DNA from: an uncultured Paracoccaceae bacterium
Lineage (GTDB): Bacteria > Pseudomonadota > Alphaproteobacteria > Rhodobacterales > Rhodobacteraceae
Assembly: GCA_913061275.1 (NCBI GenBank)
Contig: CAJXSR010000009.1
Span: forward strand, 52,880-116,879
Length of the DNA: 64,000 nucleotides
Reading direction: 5' to 3'
Of this stretch, positions 9,459-18,973 are shown in pieces (position 1 is the stretch's first letter; each line of letters begins with the position of its first letter). The notes below the pieces were generated by a model, which saw only the letters and a list, made by a program, of their open reading frames with translations, was not told the DNA's origin and searched no databases. The position numbers and the translations under genes are program-made.

Positions 9459-10017
9459 TCTTATAGCCACCACCGCATTAGGCGGCTCAGAAGCGCAAGT
9501 TGATACCATTGCGGGCCTAACAATTACCGAATGCCCCGACTGGGCCATAGCCTCTGTTGCCGCGCGACATAACTGCGAAAAACCGCTGGCTGCCGCTTTC
9601 AAAAAAGCCATGGGGTTTGGCCTGCCGAAACCGATGCAAAGCACTGGAAAGGGTGACATAACCGCGTTTTGGACAGGCCCCGACCAATACTTTATTGAGG
9701 CCCCGATTGCAGATAATGAACTGCTTGCAGACACACTTGCAACAGCGCTTAAACAAACCGCTTCGATAACTGACCAAACAGGCGGCTGGGTACGGTTTGA
9801 TGTGGCGGGCTCTGGCTGTTCCAACGTGTTTGAACGGCTTTGCATTCTGGACACACGCACGATGGATGATGGGGCGGTTTCACGCACATCATTAGAACAT
9901 TCAGGCTGCTTTATCCTGTGCCGCAAATCCGATCACTTCAGCGTCTACGGGCCACGCTCAACGGCTGGGTCTATTCACCACGCGCTGGTGACAGCGGCGA
10001 AATCTGCGTTGGGGTGA
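9451..10017 (+). CDS. soxG: sarcosine oxidase gamma subunit
   Basis: A 188-residue subunit of the GcvT-like folate-binding family that packs against alpha in the tetramer. I chose the GTG at 9451 (MHSLIATTALGG...) because it has a GGGGAG ribosome site and overlaps the soxA stop by 8 nt. The frame could be extended to 9337, but that would lie wholly inside soxA. Visible features are WTGPDQYFIEAP and a C terminus matching gamma subunits. Last gene of soxBDAG. No clear terminator follows; the downstream DNA holds decayed repeat sequence. Confidence 0.88.
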   Translation: MHSLIATTALGGSEAQVDTIAGLTITECPDWAIASVAARHNCEKPLAAAFKKAMGFGLPKPMQSTGKGDITAFWTGPDQYFIEAPIADNELLADTLATALKQTASITDQTGGWVRFDVAGSGCSNVFERLCILDTRTMDDGAVSRTSLEHSGCFILCRKSDHFSVYGPRSTAGSIHHALVTAAKSALG

Positions 10018-10083
10018 TATTGTTAAAAACTAGGGCTTTTATATTCTCAGGTATAAATAAACAATTACAATATGTTAGAGATA

Positions 10084-10101
10084 TTTCCCAATCGAGACAT
10101 T
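10084..10101 (+). repeat. decayed copy of the dispersed palindromic repeat
   Basis: TTTCCCAATCGAGACATT matches the 18-nt repeat consensus TGTCCCAACTGGGACATT at 14 positions. It lies downstream of soxG, 21 nt from an ilvD tail remnant on its right. The same order (repeat, then ilvD tail) occurs at 11582, so this is probably a diverged duplicate of that block. Confidence 0.5.
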
Positions 10102-10122
10102 AGCCTAATCACATGTAAAGCC

Positions 10123-10161
10123 TTACTTCGGCCCCAACCGCAAAGCTTTTAAAACCTTCCG
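10123..10161 (-). pseudogene. remnant of the ilvD C-terminus
   Basis: Read on the minus strand, this stretch gives RKVLKALRLGPK followed by TAA. The intact ilvD ends RKVSKALRA...MEPK followed by TAA, so the remnant matches both ends of the ilvD tail with 14-15 codons deleted between them. The flanking 30 nt (10102-10131) match the DNA downstream of ilvD at about 23 of 30 positions. It is too short to function and marks one side of a duplication around the Sel1 gene. Confidence 0.6.
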
Positions 10162-10174
10162 TCTTTTTTGCTAG

Positions 10175-11422
10175 CTAGTATCCACAATTTTTATATTTCT
10201 GCACAATGCACGAACGTGCCATTTCTTGGGCTTTCGAAATGTCAGCTTGCGATATTCCATTAGCCAAAAATTCCATGGCTTTAGCCCCATCACTATTACC
10301 GTTAGTATCGGCAAGATTAAACCACATGTAAGATATTATATAATCCTGTGGAACGCCTTCACCGTCCCCGTATTTCATACCTAGTCCAGATTGGGCATTG
10401 GCATCACCCTGTCCAGCCGATAACCTGTACCACTTCACCGCCTCTTTAAAATCCTGAGGAACGCCTCGACCGAAATCGTATATCGCACCCAAACTATACT
10501 GGGCTGCGGCATTACCCTGCTCGGCCGCTAGTCTGTACCATTTCGCGGCTTCATTAATATTATATGGAACGCCTTGCGTATATTCGTACATGTAACCCAT
10601 ATTAAGCTGGGCATTGGCATTACCTTGTTGCGCTGCGCGTCTGAACTTAAACTGTGCTTCTCTGTATTCCTGTGGCACACCTAGGCCACTATCAGATACG
10701 TAACCCAGAATTAACTGGGCACTGACATTATCCTGTTCAGCCGATAATTCATACCACTTCAACGCTTCTTTATCATCTAGCGGCACGCCTAGGCCAAGAT
10801 CATATAGCACACCCAAATTAAACTGCGCGCTGTCATTGCCCTGCTCGGCTGATAATCTAAACCATTTTGCGGCTTCCTTATAATTTCGTGGAAGCGCACG
10901 ACCTAAATTATACATACGGCCCATGTTCTTTTGGGCATCGGCATCACCTTGTTCAGCCGCTAATCTATACCACTTCACCGCTTCTTTATCATCCTGAGGC
11001 ACGCCTCGGCCCTTGGCATATTGCGCACCCAGATTATTTTGGGCACTCACATCACCCTGTTCAGCCGCTAATTTATACCACTTCACAGCTTCCTTATAAT
11101 CCTGCGGAACACTAAAACCCTGCCGATAAAACAAACCTACATAAAACTGGGCACTGGCATTACCTTGTTCGGCCGATAATCTAAACCATTTCAACGCTTC
11201 TTTGTAATCCACATGATACCCAAGACCCTGCCCATACATCTCACCCAGTATTACTTGGGCAGCGGCATTACCCTGCACAGCCAAAGGCTCTAGTTCCTTT
11301 TGTGCAATCGCATAATTATGAGCTATATAAGCAGCATTACCCTTGTCAAAATCTTGCGCACCCAAAGGATTGATGCCCATAAATATCAGTGTGGTTACAA
11401 AAGCTAAAACAATTTTCTTCAC
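10175..11422 (-). CDS. secreted Sel1-repeat protein, nine tandem repeats
   Basis: About 415 residues. A signal peptide (KKIVLAFVTTLIFMG..PLGAQ) is followed by nine 36-residue Sel1/TPR-like repeats with the pattern G-N-A-x-A-Q-x-x-L-G-x-M-Y...G-V-P-Q-D-x-K-E-A-x-K-W-Y-R-L-A-A-E-Q, then a short C-terminal cap with two cysteines. I prefer the GTG at 11422, which has a GGGGGA ribosome site; the ATG at 11443 lacks one. Sel1 repeats form alpha-solenoids that bind proteins. Periplasmic location is inferred. The gene is bracketed by decayed direct repeats. Confidence 0.82.
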   Translation of the reverse strand: MKKIVLAFVTTLIFMGINPLGAQDFDKGNAAYIAHNYAIAQKELEPLAVQGNAAAQVILGEMYGQGLGYHVDYKEALKWFRLSAEQGNASAQFYVGLFYRQGFSVPQDYKEAVKWYKLAAEQGDVSAQNNLGAQYAKGRGVPQDDKEAVKWYRLAAEQGDADAQKNMGRMYNLGRALPRNYKEAAKWFRLSAEQGNDSAQFNLGVLYDLGLGVPLDDKEALKWYELSAEQDNVSAQLILGYVSDSGLGVPQEYREAQFKFRRAAQQGNANAQLNMGYMYEYTQGVPYNINEAAKWYRLAAEQGNAAAQYSLGAIYDFGRGVPQDFKEAVKWYRLSAGQGDANAQSGLGMKYGDGEGVPQDYIISYMWFNLADTNGNSDGAKAMEFLANGISQADISKAQEMARSCIVQKYKNCGY

Positions 11423-11581
11423 AATAAATTCCCCCAAATTCATCGCAATTTAGCTATGGAATTTCCATCAAGTCAATACAGCGTACACTGGTGCCGTTGA
11501 ACCTTTGACGCAACTCTCGCAAAAGTTTCAACAATCTTTGGTTTTTTTAGTAAATCAAGCAATTACAGCGACTTAACTATG

Positions 11582-11597
11582 TGCCCCAACTAGGACA
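11582..11597 (+). repeat. dispersed palindromic repeat, copy 1 (two mismatches)
   Basis: TGCCCCAACTAGGACA with left flank CTTAACTATG and right flank TTTAAAT. It differs from the intact copies at two positions. It lies between the Sel1 gene start and the ilvD stop. The extended match, including flanks, covers about 11572-11602. Confidence 0.65.
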
Positions 11598-11631
11598 TTT
11601 AAATATCAGCAGCCAAACTACCTATAAAACC

Positions 11632-13476
11632 CTACTTCGGCTCCATCCGAACAGCACCTAATGAAGCATTGCTAACCAGAGATGCGTAGGCTCGCAAAGC
11701 TTTTGAAACCTTACGTTTACGCAGCTCTTTAGGCTTCCAAGCCTTATCGCCTTTGGCCTCCATCGCCGCACGGCGATCAGTCAGAACCTCATCCGATAAT
11801 GCCACACCGATTTTACGGTTCGGGATGTCAATCTCGATGATGTCGCCCTCTTCGATCAGCCCGATATTGCCACCCTCTGCCGCTTCGGGTGATACATGCC
11901 CGATAGACAGGCCAGACGTACCACCAGAAAACCGCCCGTCCGTAATCAAGGCACAAACCTTACCCAGACGCATGGATTTCAGATAAGATGTCGGATACAA
12001 CATTTCTTGCATACCGGGGCCACCGCGTGGGCCTTCGTAGCGAATGATAACCACGTCCCCCGCTGTGATCTCTTTGTTCAAAATCCGGTTGACCGCTTCA
12101 TCCTGACTTTCGCAAACAATCGCAGGGCCGCTGAATTTCAAGATGCTGTCGTCAACACCTGCTGTTTTCACAACGCAGCCTTCTTGGGCGATGTTGCCAA
12201 ACAGAACCGCCAAACCGCCATCTTGAGAAAACGCGTTATCAACGGAACGGATAATTCCACCCGCACGATCCAAATCCAGTTCCTTGTAACGACGCGACTG
12301 GCTGAAAGCTTCAACTGTTCGAACGCCACCAGGGGCGGCCAAGAACAGCTCATGCACGTCTTTATCATTGGTCACACGAATATCCCATTTCTGGATCGCT
12401 TCCGCCATAGTTGGTGAGTGAATGGTAGCAACGTCACTGTTAATCAGGCCCGCACGTTCCAATTCACCTAACAGCGCAAATATCCCGCCCGCGCGGTGGA
12501 TATCTTCCATGTGTACGTTCAATATCGCAGGGGCTACTTTGCACAGGCAAGGCGTGATGCGGCTTAGGCGGTCAATATCGTCGACAGTGAAATCTACCTC
12601 ACCTTCTTGCGCGATTGCCAACAAGTGCAAAATTGTGTTCGTGGAGCCACCCATGGTGATGTCCAACGTCATAGCATTTTCAAAAGCAGCTTTGGTGGCG
12701 ATGCCACGCGCAGAAACAGACGTATCACCATCCTCATAATACTCTTTGGTCAGTTTGACGATCAAACGACCTGCTTCTTCAAACAAGCCTTTACGGTCGG
12801 CATGGGTCGCCAATGTTGAGCCGTTACCGGGCAAAGCCAACCCCAAAGCTTCTGCCAGACAATTCATTGAATTGGCGGTGAACATACCAGAACATGACCC
12901 ACATGTTGGGCAAGCGTTTTCTTCAAAGGTTTTCACTTCGGCGTCAGTACGGTCAGGGTTGGCCGCTTCTATCATCGCATCAATTAGATCAACCGCGCGT
13001 AATTCGCCATCAATATCCACCTTGCCGGCTTCCATCGGCCCGCCAGACACAAAGACCACGGGAATATCAAGGCGCAAAGCTGCCATCATCATACCAGGCG
13101 TGATTTTATCGCAGTTGGAAATACAGACCATCGCATCTGCACAATGCGCGTTAACCATATATTCCACGCTGTCAGCAATCACTTCGCGCGAAGGCAGCGA
13201 ATAAAGCATGCCGTCATGACCCATCGCAATACCGTCATCCACTGCAATGGTATTGAATTCTTTGGCAACACCACCTGCCGCTTCAATTTCACGCGCAACA
13301 AGTTGCCCGATGTCTTTCAAATGAACGTGACCCGGAACAAACTGCGTGAAAGAGTTGACCACCGCGATAATCGGTTTGCCAAAATCCCCGTCTGTCATGC
13401 CAGTTGCGCGCCAAAGCCCGCGTGCGCCTGCCATGTTGCGGCCGTGTGTGGATGTACGTGAACGATATGGGATCAT
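11632..13476 (-). CDS. ilvD: dihydroxy-acid dehydratase
   Basis: A 614-residue Fe-S dehydratase of branched-chain amino acid biosynthesis. It converts 2,3-dihydroxy-3-methylbutanoate to 2-oxoisovalerate, and the corresponding pentanoate for isoleucine. Family marks: [27 protein letters not shown] (cluster cysteines), GNGSTLATH, and [15 protein letters not shown]. The length is normal. ATG at 13476 has a CGGAG ribosome site. The gene stands alone, with the Sel1 gene downstream on the same strand. Confidence 0.97.
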   Translation of the reverse strand: MIPYRSRTSTHGRNMAGARGLWRATGMTDGDFGKPIIAVVNSFTQFVPGHVHLKDIGQLVAREIEAAGGVAKEFNTIAVDDGIAMGHDGMLYSLPSREVIADSVEYMVNAHCADAMVCISNCDKITPGMMMAALRLDIPVVFVSGGPMEAGKVDIDGELRAVDLIDAMIEAANPDRTDAEVKTFEENACPTCGSCSGMFTANSMNCLAEALGLALPGNGSTLATHADRKGLFEEAGRLIVKLTKEYYEDGDTSVSARGIATKAAFENAMTLDITMGGSTNTILHLLAIAQEGEVDFTVDDIDRLSRITPCLCKVAPAILNVHMEDIHRAGGIFALLGELERAGLINSDVATIHSPTMAEAIQKWDIRVTNDKDVHELFLAAPGGVRTVEAFSQSRRYKELDLDRAGGIIRSVDNAFSQDGGLAVLFGNIAQEGCVVKTAGVDDSILKFSGPAIVCESQDEAVNRILNKEITAGDVVIIRYEGPRGGPGMQEMLYPTSYLKSMRLGKVCALITDGRFSGGTSGLSIGHVSPEAAEGGNIGLIEEGDIIEIDIPNRKIGVALSDEVLTDRRAAMEAKGDKAWKPKELRKRKVSKALRAYASLVSNASLGAVRMEPK

Positions 13477-13554
13477 GGGTTAACTCCGAAAGATTGCTTG
13501 GGTAGGTTTTGCATGACCTAGAACAAAATTTCCAGAGGATTCGGTTAAGTAATT

Positions 13555-14187
13555 TTACGCGCCTGTTATTTTATCCCAAATACGCCCGAAAAATCCGCGT
13601 GTACTTGTGCTGGCATCATCGTATGCGTCTTCGATATCTTCTAAAACAGGATCAATACTGCGGCGTTTGAAACGTTGCAGCAAGCGGAATATACCCAGAC
13701 CTATAAAACCGAATACGATGAAGAAAATAATATTGAACCACGGGATTAAAGGTGTATCTGGCCCATCAACAACTTTGAGAGATGTCGCGTTGGGGAAGAT
13801 CGTCCAATAGACAAAACGCCACCCATAGTGGCGCACGGCTACCCAAACTGGTTGCTCTTTGGTGGAAACCAGTTCTTTGGCTTGGGCGTTAATGTCAGCA
13901 CTGTCGAATTTAAAATAAAACGGCCAGTCAAAACTGGTGTCCTCATTACGGTAAACCATAACACTGCCATCTGGCATGACTGTATCAATAAAACGCACAT
14001 CACGCGAAGGTAAGGCTGTGGTTCCTGCATCAGGGCTAGCCCAAAAGATGCTGTTAGTGCCAAAATCCTGACGTTTTTCATAGGCGTCAATGATACGCAC
14101 AATATCACGTTGAGGTAGAACATAGTGAAACAACCCAACTATTGAGATCAGCAACACAGTTGTCACAATCCATTTAACCCAGCGCAT
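13555..14187 (-). CDS. DUF1523 family membrane protein
   Basis: A 210-residue protein of the DUF1523 family common in Rhodobacterales; function unknown. An N-terminal membrane helix spans about 7-25, a roughly 125-residue soluble domain follows (with RDIVRIIDAYEKR and DVRFIDTVMPDGSVMVYRNED), and a second helix lies near 148-168, then a charged cytoplasmic tail. The topology suggests a periplasmic domain between two anchors. It is upstream of ilvD on the same strand with a 78-nt gap, so co-transcription is possible. Confidence 0.75.
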   Translation of the reverse strand: MRWVKWIVTTVLLISIVGLFHYVLPQRDIVRIIDAYEKRQDFGTNSIFWASPDAGTTALPSRDVRFIDTVMPDGSVMVYRNEDTSFDWPFYFKFDSADINAQAKELVSTKEQPVWVAVRHYGWRFVYWTIFPNATSLKVVDGPDTPLIPWFNIIFFIVFGFIGLGIFRLLQRFKRRSIDPVLEDIEDAYDDASTSTRGFFGRIWDKITGA

Positions 14188-14309
14188 TTTTCATCCTTTT
14201 ATCTGTCATCCTTCTATATGGTGTATTCAGAGAGGATTACCATCCAAAGTTTATCAAATTCTAGCCGGTTGTTTATTTCTCGTTAACTTTCCGTCCTTAA
14301 GCTTGGATT

Positions 14310-14708
14310 ATGGTTAATAAAATTACACACGCACCCGAACGCGCCCCTGCACATAATGGTTTTTCCATCGTACACGGCATTACTAACCCTGTTAATCTAC
14401 CCTCAAGTCGCGGCCATGAACACCATGATTTGTTTATCGATGATCGTTCTCGAATTTTAATTACAAAGGTTGCACCCAACCAATCTGTTACTCAATGTTG
14501 TCATATTCATGCCAGTAAAAGAATTACCATTCTTGATGGGTATGCCGAAGTGGAAATGCCCACTATTTGTATAAAACTGTTTGAAGGACACTCGTTGAAC
14601 ATTCCAAATGGTACAGCGCATGAGATTATCAATCTCGGGAAAATCCCTTTAAGGTATGTGGAAATTCGCACTGGCCCTTATGTTATGGATGACGATCAAG
14701 TGGCCTAA
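14310..14708 (+). CDS. stand-alone ManC-type cupin protein
   Basis: A 132-residue single cupin domain resembling the C-terminal domain of type II mannose-6-phosphate isomerase/GDP-mannose pyrophosphorylase (PF01050). Visible marks are ITKVAPNQSVTQCCHIH, an I-L-D-G-Y-A-E-V strand, the IPNGTAHEIINLGKIPL segment and the ending GPYVMDDD. The nucleotidyltransferase half is absent, so it is not a full ManC. The ribosome site before ATG 14310 is weak. A role in sugar-nucleotide or polysaccharide metabolism is only suggested by the family. Confidence 0.65.
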   Translation: MVNKITHAPERAPAHNGFSIVHGITNPVNLPSSRGHEHHDLFIDDRSRILITKVAPNQSVTQCCHIHASKRITILDGYAEVEMPTICIKLFEGHSLNIPNGTAHEIINLGKIPLRYVEIRTGPYVMDDDQVA

Positions 14709-14798
14709 ATAAAAAAACACCTGATTAATGTTGCACCTGCGAAGAGAATGTGTCACGCATTCAGCAAATATACATATATTAACGCAAAAGGTGCTAAA

Positions 14799-16280
14799 AT
14801 GCTTGATGATACAAACCTAAATTCTCGTTTGAATGACCCCAGCCTGTTGTGCTCAAAAGCCTATGTTGCAGGTGAATGGGTAGATGCAAAAGACGGTGCA
14901 ACTTTTGAAGTGAAAAACCCCGCGCGTGGGGATGTTCTGGCAACCTTGCCTGATCTTTCCGTAGAAGATGCAAAACGCGCTATTGATGCGGCTGAAAAAG
15001 CCCAGAAACCATGGGCCGCTTGGACAGGCAAAGAACGTGGCGCTGTTATCCGCAAAATGCACGAGCTTATGGTCGCAAACGTTGATGATTTAGGTGCTAT
15101 TCTTACCGCTGAAATGGGCAAACCCTTGGCCGAGGCCAAAGGCGAGATCATGTATGCTGCCAGTTTTCTGGAATGGTTCGCAGAAGAAGCCAAGCGTGTT
15201 TACGGTGAAACTATTCCTGGTCACATGCGCAACAAGCGCATCACGGTTTTAAAACAACCCGTTGGTGTGGTCGCCTGTATTACGCCGTGGAATTTCCCGT
15301 CAGCGATGATTACCCGCAAATTAGGCCCTGCATTGGCCACAGGCTGTACATTCGTTGCGCGTCCTGCATCAGAAACCCCCCTATCGGCACTGGCATTGGC
15401 TGTACTTGCAGAACGTGCTGGCGTGCCAAAAGGTGTGTTCAGTGTTTTATCATCTGCACGTGCACGCGCTATCGGTGAAGAGTTTTGCTACAATCCGCAT
15501 GTGCGTAAGTTGACCTTTACCGGCTCTACACCTGTGGGCCGTATTTTGATGAAACAATGCTCTGATAAAATCATGAAGCTTTCACTGGAATTGGGTGGCA
15601 ACGCACCGTTCATCGTGTTTGATGATGCTGATCTTGATGATGCGGTGCGTGGTGCGATGATTTCAAAGTATCGCAACAACGGACAAACATGCGTCTGTGC
15701 AAACCGTATTTACGTGCAAGAAGGCGTGTATGATGAGTTTTCTAAGCGTCTAGCGGAAGCAGTATCCAAAATGCAAGTTGGCGACGGCTTGACTGATGGT
15801 ACAACCGCGGGCCCGATGATTGACATGAAAGCAATTGAAAAAGTTGAAGAGCATATCAATGATGCTGTCTCTAAAGGTGCAAAAATCATGGCTGGTGGTA
15901 AACGCCATGCTTTGGGTGGCTCGTTCTTTGAGCCGACAATTCTGACAGATGTGACGTCTGACATGATCCTGACCCAAGACGAAACATTCGGGCCTGTTGC
16001 ACCCTTGTTCAAATTCAAAACCGAAGAAGAGGTTGTTGCGGCTGCAAATGATACAATTTACGGGCTGGCATCCTATTTCTATTCCAACGATCTAAACCGC
16101 ATTACCCGCGTACAAGAAGGTTTGGAATATGGCATGGTTGGCGTAAACACAGGGCTGATTTCAACCGAAGTTGCCCCCTTTGGCGGCGTAAAACAATCGG
16201 GCTTAGGTCGCGAAGGATCACACTACGGTATGGATGACTTCATGGAATTGAAATACATCTGTACGACTGTTAAAGTCTAA
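14799..16280 (+). CDS. gabD: NAD(P)-dependent succinate-semialdehyde dehydrogenase
   Basis: A 493-residue aldehyde dehydrogenase of the GabD class, oxidising succinate semialdehyde to succinate. Evidence: PWNFPSAMITRK, FTGSTPVGR, LELGGNAPF (general-base Glu), GQTCVCANR (catalytic Cys) and the GabD-typical C terminus SGLGREGSHYGMDDFMELKY. I set the start at ATG 14799 (AAGGTG ribosome site); a longer frame starts at 14748 but adds residues not expected in the family. A terminator-like hairpin and a dispersed palindrome follow. No gabT is visible nearby. Confidence 0.88.
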   Translation: MLDDTNLNSRLNDPSLLCSKAYVAGEWVDAKDGATFEVKNPARGDVLATLPDLSVEDAKRAIDAAEKAQKPWAAWTGKERGAVIRKMHELMVANVDDLGAILTAEMGKPLAEAKGEIMYAASFLEWFAEEAKRVYGETIPGHMRNKRITVLKQPVGVVACITPWNFPSAMITRKLGPALATGCTFVARPASETPLSALALAVLAERAGVPKGVFSVLSSARARAIGEEFCYNPHVRKLTFTGSTPVGRILMKQCSDKIMKLSLELGGNAPFIVFDDADLDDAVRGAMISKYRNNGQTCVCANRIYVQEGVYDEFSKRLAEAVSKMQVGDGLTDGTTAGPMIDMKAIEKVEEHINDAVSKGAKIMAGGKRHALGGSFFEPTILTDVTSDMILTQDETFGPVAPLFKFKTEEEVVAAANDTIYGLASYFYSNDLNRITRVQEGLEYGMVGVNTGLISTEVAPFGGVKQSGLGREGSHYGMDDFMELKYICTTVKV

Positions 16281-16301
16281 AAAGACTTGCAGAAACCCAG
16301 A

Positions 16302-16317
16302 TGTCCCAGTTGGGACA
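16302..16317 (-). repeat. dispersed palindromic repeat, copy 2
   Basis: TGTCCCAGTTGGGACA, the exact reverse complement of TGTCCCAACTGGGACA, with the GTTAACTATG flank (minus-strand reading) on one side. It lies 21 nt after the gabD stop and before the gabD terminator hairpin. Confidence 0.75.
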
Positions 16318-16362
16318 CATAGTTAACCTATTGAATTATAATATATTTCTCGAAAAAATAGG

Positions 16363-16391
16363 CTGTCCTTATTGGGGGCAGTCTTTTTTTA
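16363..16391 (+). terminator. rho-independent terminator after gabD
   Basis: The stem CTGTCC / GGGCAG (one G-T pair) is followed by a T-rich tail from 16382. It sits about 80 nt after the gabD stop and 44 nt before the sigma factor start. Confidence 0.55.
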
Positions 16392-16434
16392 TTTTCATCC
16401 CAAGAATTGACAAGCGGCACACGTCTAATAGCGT

Positions 16435-16983
16435 ATGAAGATGGAAACCAGTGATGAAATTTTGGTGGATCGCGCCCAAGCGGGTGACGGTGATGCGTTT
16501 GGGCAGTTGCTGGAACGGCATTATGATATGATCCTGCGCTTGGGGTATCGGATGCTGGGCACACAATCATTGGCCGAAGAATTGGCGCAAGATTTGTGCT
16601 GTGCATTACCCACCAAGCTGGGTTCGTTTCGGGGCGACGCCAAATTTACCACTTGGCTTTACCGTGTAACTATGAATGCGGCAAAAGATTATTTGCGCAA
16701 ACAGCGAACCCACGAAAATGCGCAAAAAGGCTGGGGCGATATGTTTGAATTACAACAACATGATGCAAGCGAGAAAGCCAATGATCGCGCATGGTTGGCG
16801 CAAGCAATGACAGTTTTACCACCCGATATACGCGAAACTTTGGTATTAATTTTAACTGAAGACATGAAACAGGCGGAAGCAGCCGAAGTTTTAGGCGTGC
16901 CTGAAGGCACAATATCCTGGCGCATCAGTGAAGCCAAAAAACATCTGCGCGCATTGGCGCAATCAGAGGAGGCATATCCATGA
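16435..16983 (+). CDS. ECF-family RNA polymerase sigma factor
   Basis: A 182-residue sigma-70 family protein with regions 2 and 4 only. Region 2 spans about 18-90 (LLERHYDMILRLGYRMLG, FTTWLYRVTMNAAKDYLRK). Region 4 spans about 115-170 (LPPDIRETLVLILTEDMKQAEAAEVLGVPEGTISWRISEAKKHL). ATG at 16435. It overlaps the following VWA gene by 4 nt (ATGA), and that protein has the size and topology to be its membrane anti-sigma partner. The promoter it recognises is not evident. Confidence 0.88.
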   Translation: MKMETSDEILVDRAQAGDGDAFGQLLERHYDMILRLGYRMLGTQSLAEELAQDLCCALPTKLGSFRGDAKFTTWLYRVTMNAAKDYLRKQRTHENAQKGWGDMFELQQHDASEKANDRAWLAQAMTVLPPDIRETLVLILTEDMKQAEAAEVLGVPEGTISWRISEAKKHLRALAQSEEAYP

Positions 16984-18959
16984 GTGACGAATTTGACAGA
17001 TTGGAAACAGCACTTAAGGCGACAAAACCCAGTGCAAACCCAGATCGAAAAGCAGAAATATTGGCCATGGCGCGAAAAAATTTCGATGCAAGCCAAGAAA
17101 CTGCGGCTGCGCCGCGTCCTACCCATAAGTCAGCACAAAACGTGCCTGACATTTGGACAGGAGTTAAAGACATGTTTAGATCAATTAATTTACGCCCCGC
17201 ACTTTATGCCACAAGCGCACTTTGCGTCGGCGGCTTGGCTATTATCATTACACAACCATTTACAGTTGGGCCGATGGGGCTAACTGACAGTTTTAATGAA
17301 GCAGAGACAGCTTCTTTGGAAAAGCGCCAAGTATCTGAAAAGTTAAAATCCAAAGCGGATGAGGGTGCATGGAACTCCACTGCGGGGGCTACCGTTGAAG
17401 CTAAGGTTAAACCTAAAAAGGAACGGATTTCGACCCTAAGTGATAGTCTTTCACAAGATGCCAGCCGCCCCACTGTTAGCGCACCTGCACCAAGCACTAT
17501 CGTGGCAGGTAAAGTGAGACGCGTAATTTCAGCCGAAGAGATTGTACAACCCCTACCACAACAATCAAACGAAAGTTTTTCGAATGAGGCGCCCAACCCA
17601 TTGAAGATTGTCACGCAAGACCCAGTTTCAACGTTTTCCATAGATGTGGATACTGCCTCATATGCTTATATCCGCGGTTCTATTGAGGGTGGGATGCTGC
17701 CCCCCAGCGAAGCGGTTCGTATTGAGGAAATGATTAACTATTTCCCATATGATTATCTGGCCCCTGATATTTCAGAGGCACCTTTTTCAACAAGTGTATC
17801 GGTCTTTCAAACACCGTGGGACACGGATACCAAGATACTGCACATAGGCATTCAAGGCGCCAAACCTGCTATTGATGATCGTCCACCTTTGAATTTAGTT
17901 TTTCTGATTGATACGTCTGGATCAATGCAAGCACAAAGCAAACTGCCACTGTTAAAGCAATCATTCAGTTTGATGCTAAATTCGCTGCGCCCTACCGATA
18001 AAGTGGCGATTGTCACCTATGCGGGTAGTGCGGGCACTGTGTTGGAACCTACCAGTGCCGATCAAAAAGGTAAAATTCTGGAAAGTCTGAACCGCCTTTC
18101 TGCGGGCGGCTCTACTGCTGGGCAAGCTGGGTTGCAACAGGCCTATTCGTTGGCCGAAAAAATGCAATCAGATGGTAGCATCGGGCGGGTGTTACTGGCC
18201 ACAGATGGTGATTTTAATGTCGGTATTTCTGACCCTGAAGCGTTGAAAAAATATGTAGAAGACAAACGTGAAACAGGTGTTTATCTATCCGTATTTGGTT
18301 TTGGGCGTGGAAATTATCGTGACGATATGATGCAAACTTTAGCCCAGAACGGCAATGGAACAGCGTCTTATATTGATACATTGGCCGAGGCGCAAAAAGT
18401 GCTGGTAGATCAGTTATCTGGTGCAATCTTCCCGATTGCGAATGATGTTAAAATACAAGTGGAATTCAATCCTGCCAAAGTCGCGGAATACAGGTTGATC
18501 GGTTATGAGACCCGCATTTTAAGCCGTGAGGATTTCAATAATGACACGGTTGATGCAGGCGAAATAGGCGCAGGTCATAGTGTAACCGCGTTATATGAGA
18601 TTACCCCTGTAGGCTCCCCTGCGATCAAAAATGATGAATTACGTTATAAGACGGCTGAACAGGCTTCGAATGGTGCGGATGAGTATGGGTTTTTAAAGTT
18701 GCGGTATAAAAACCCCGGCGAAAGTAAAAGCAAACTTATCACAACGCCAATATCGCATGGCACCCAAGAAGCGAATGAAACAGCACAGTTTGCTGCCGCT
18801 ATTGCGGGCTTTGGGCAGTTGCTAACACACGAAAAATACCTGAACGGTTGGACATGGGATAAAAATATCGCCCTTGCATTAAGCGGTAAAGGTGACGACC
18901 CGTTTGGCTACCGCGCAGAGGCTATTCAGTTGATGCGTTTGGCAAAATCGATGAATTAA
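16980..18959 (+). CDS. membrane-anchored VWA-domain protein, possible anti-sigma fusion
   Basis: A 659-residue YfbK-like protein. Residues 1-70 form a charged cytoplasmic segment, a membrane helix lies at about 75-95, and then a linker. A vWF-associated N-terminal domain is followed by a VWA domain near 300-480 with MIDAS motif DTSGSM, and a DUF3520-like C-terminal domain. The first about 100 residues have the cytoplasm-TM layout of anti-sigma factors, and the gene overlaps the ECF sigma gene, so a sensor/anti-sigma role is inferred. A strong terminator follows. Confidence 0.82.
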   Translation: MSDEFDRLETALKATKPSANPDRKAEILAMARKNFDASQETAAAPRPTHKSAQNVPDIWTGVKDMFRSINLRPALYATSALCVGGLAIIITQPFTVGPMGLTDSFNEAETASLEKRQVSEKLKSKADEGAWNSTAGATVEAKVKPKKERISTLSDSLSQDASRPTVSAPAPSTIVAGKVRRVISAEEIVQPLPQQSNESFSNEAPNPLKIVTQDPVSTFSIDVDTASYAYIRGSIEGGMLPPSEAVRIEEMINYFPYDYLAPDISEAPFSTSVSVFQTPWDTDTKILHIGIQGAKPAIDDRPPLNLVFLIDTSGSMQAQSKLPLLKQSFSLMLNSLRPTDKVAIVTYAGSAGTVLEPTSADQKGKILESLNRLSAGGSTAGQAGLQQAYSLAEKMQSDGSIGRVLLATDGDFNVGISDPEALKKYVEDKRETGVYLSVFGFGRGNYRDDMMQTLAQNGNGTASYIDTLAEAQKVLVDQLSGAIFPIANDVKIQVEFNPAKVAEYRLIGYETRILSREDFNNDTVDAGEIGAGHSVTALYEITPVGSPAIKNDELRYKTAEQASNGADEYGFLKLRYKNPGESKSKLITTPISHGTQEANETAQFAAAIAGFGQLLTHEKYLNGWTWDKNIALALSGKGDDPFGYRAEAIQLMRLAKSMN

Positions 18960-18973
18960 TCAGCATATACGAC

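Noticed and set aside
10175..11422. CRISPR-like or noncoding repeat array
   Set aside because: The 108-nt periodicity is codon-phased and encodes Sel1 repeats in one open frame with a signal peptide.
16407..16434. TTGACA box just upstream of the ECF sigma gene as its promoter
   Set aside because: With a 17-nt spacer the -10 would fall on the start codon, leaving no leader, so I do not call it.
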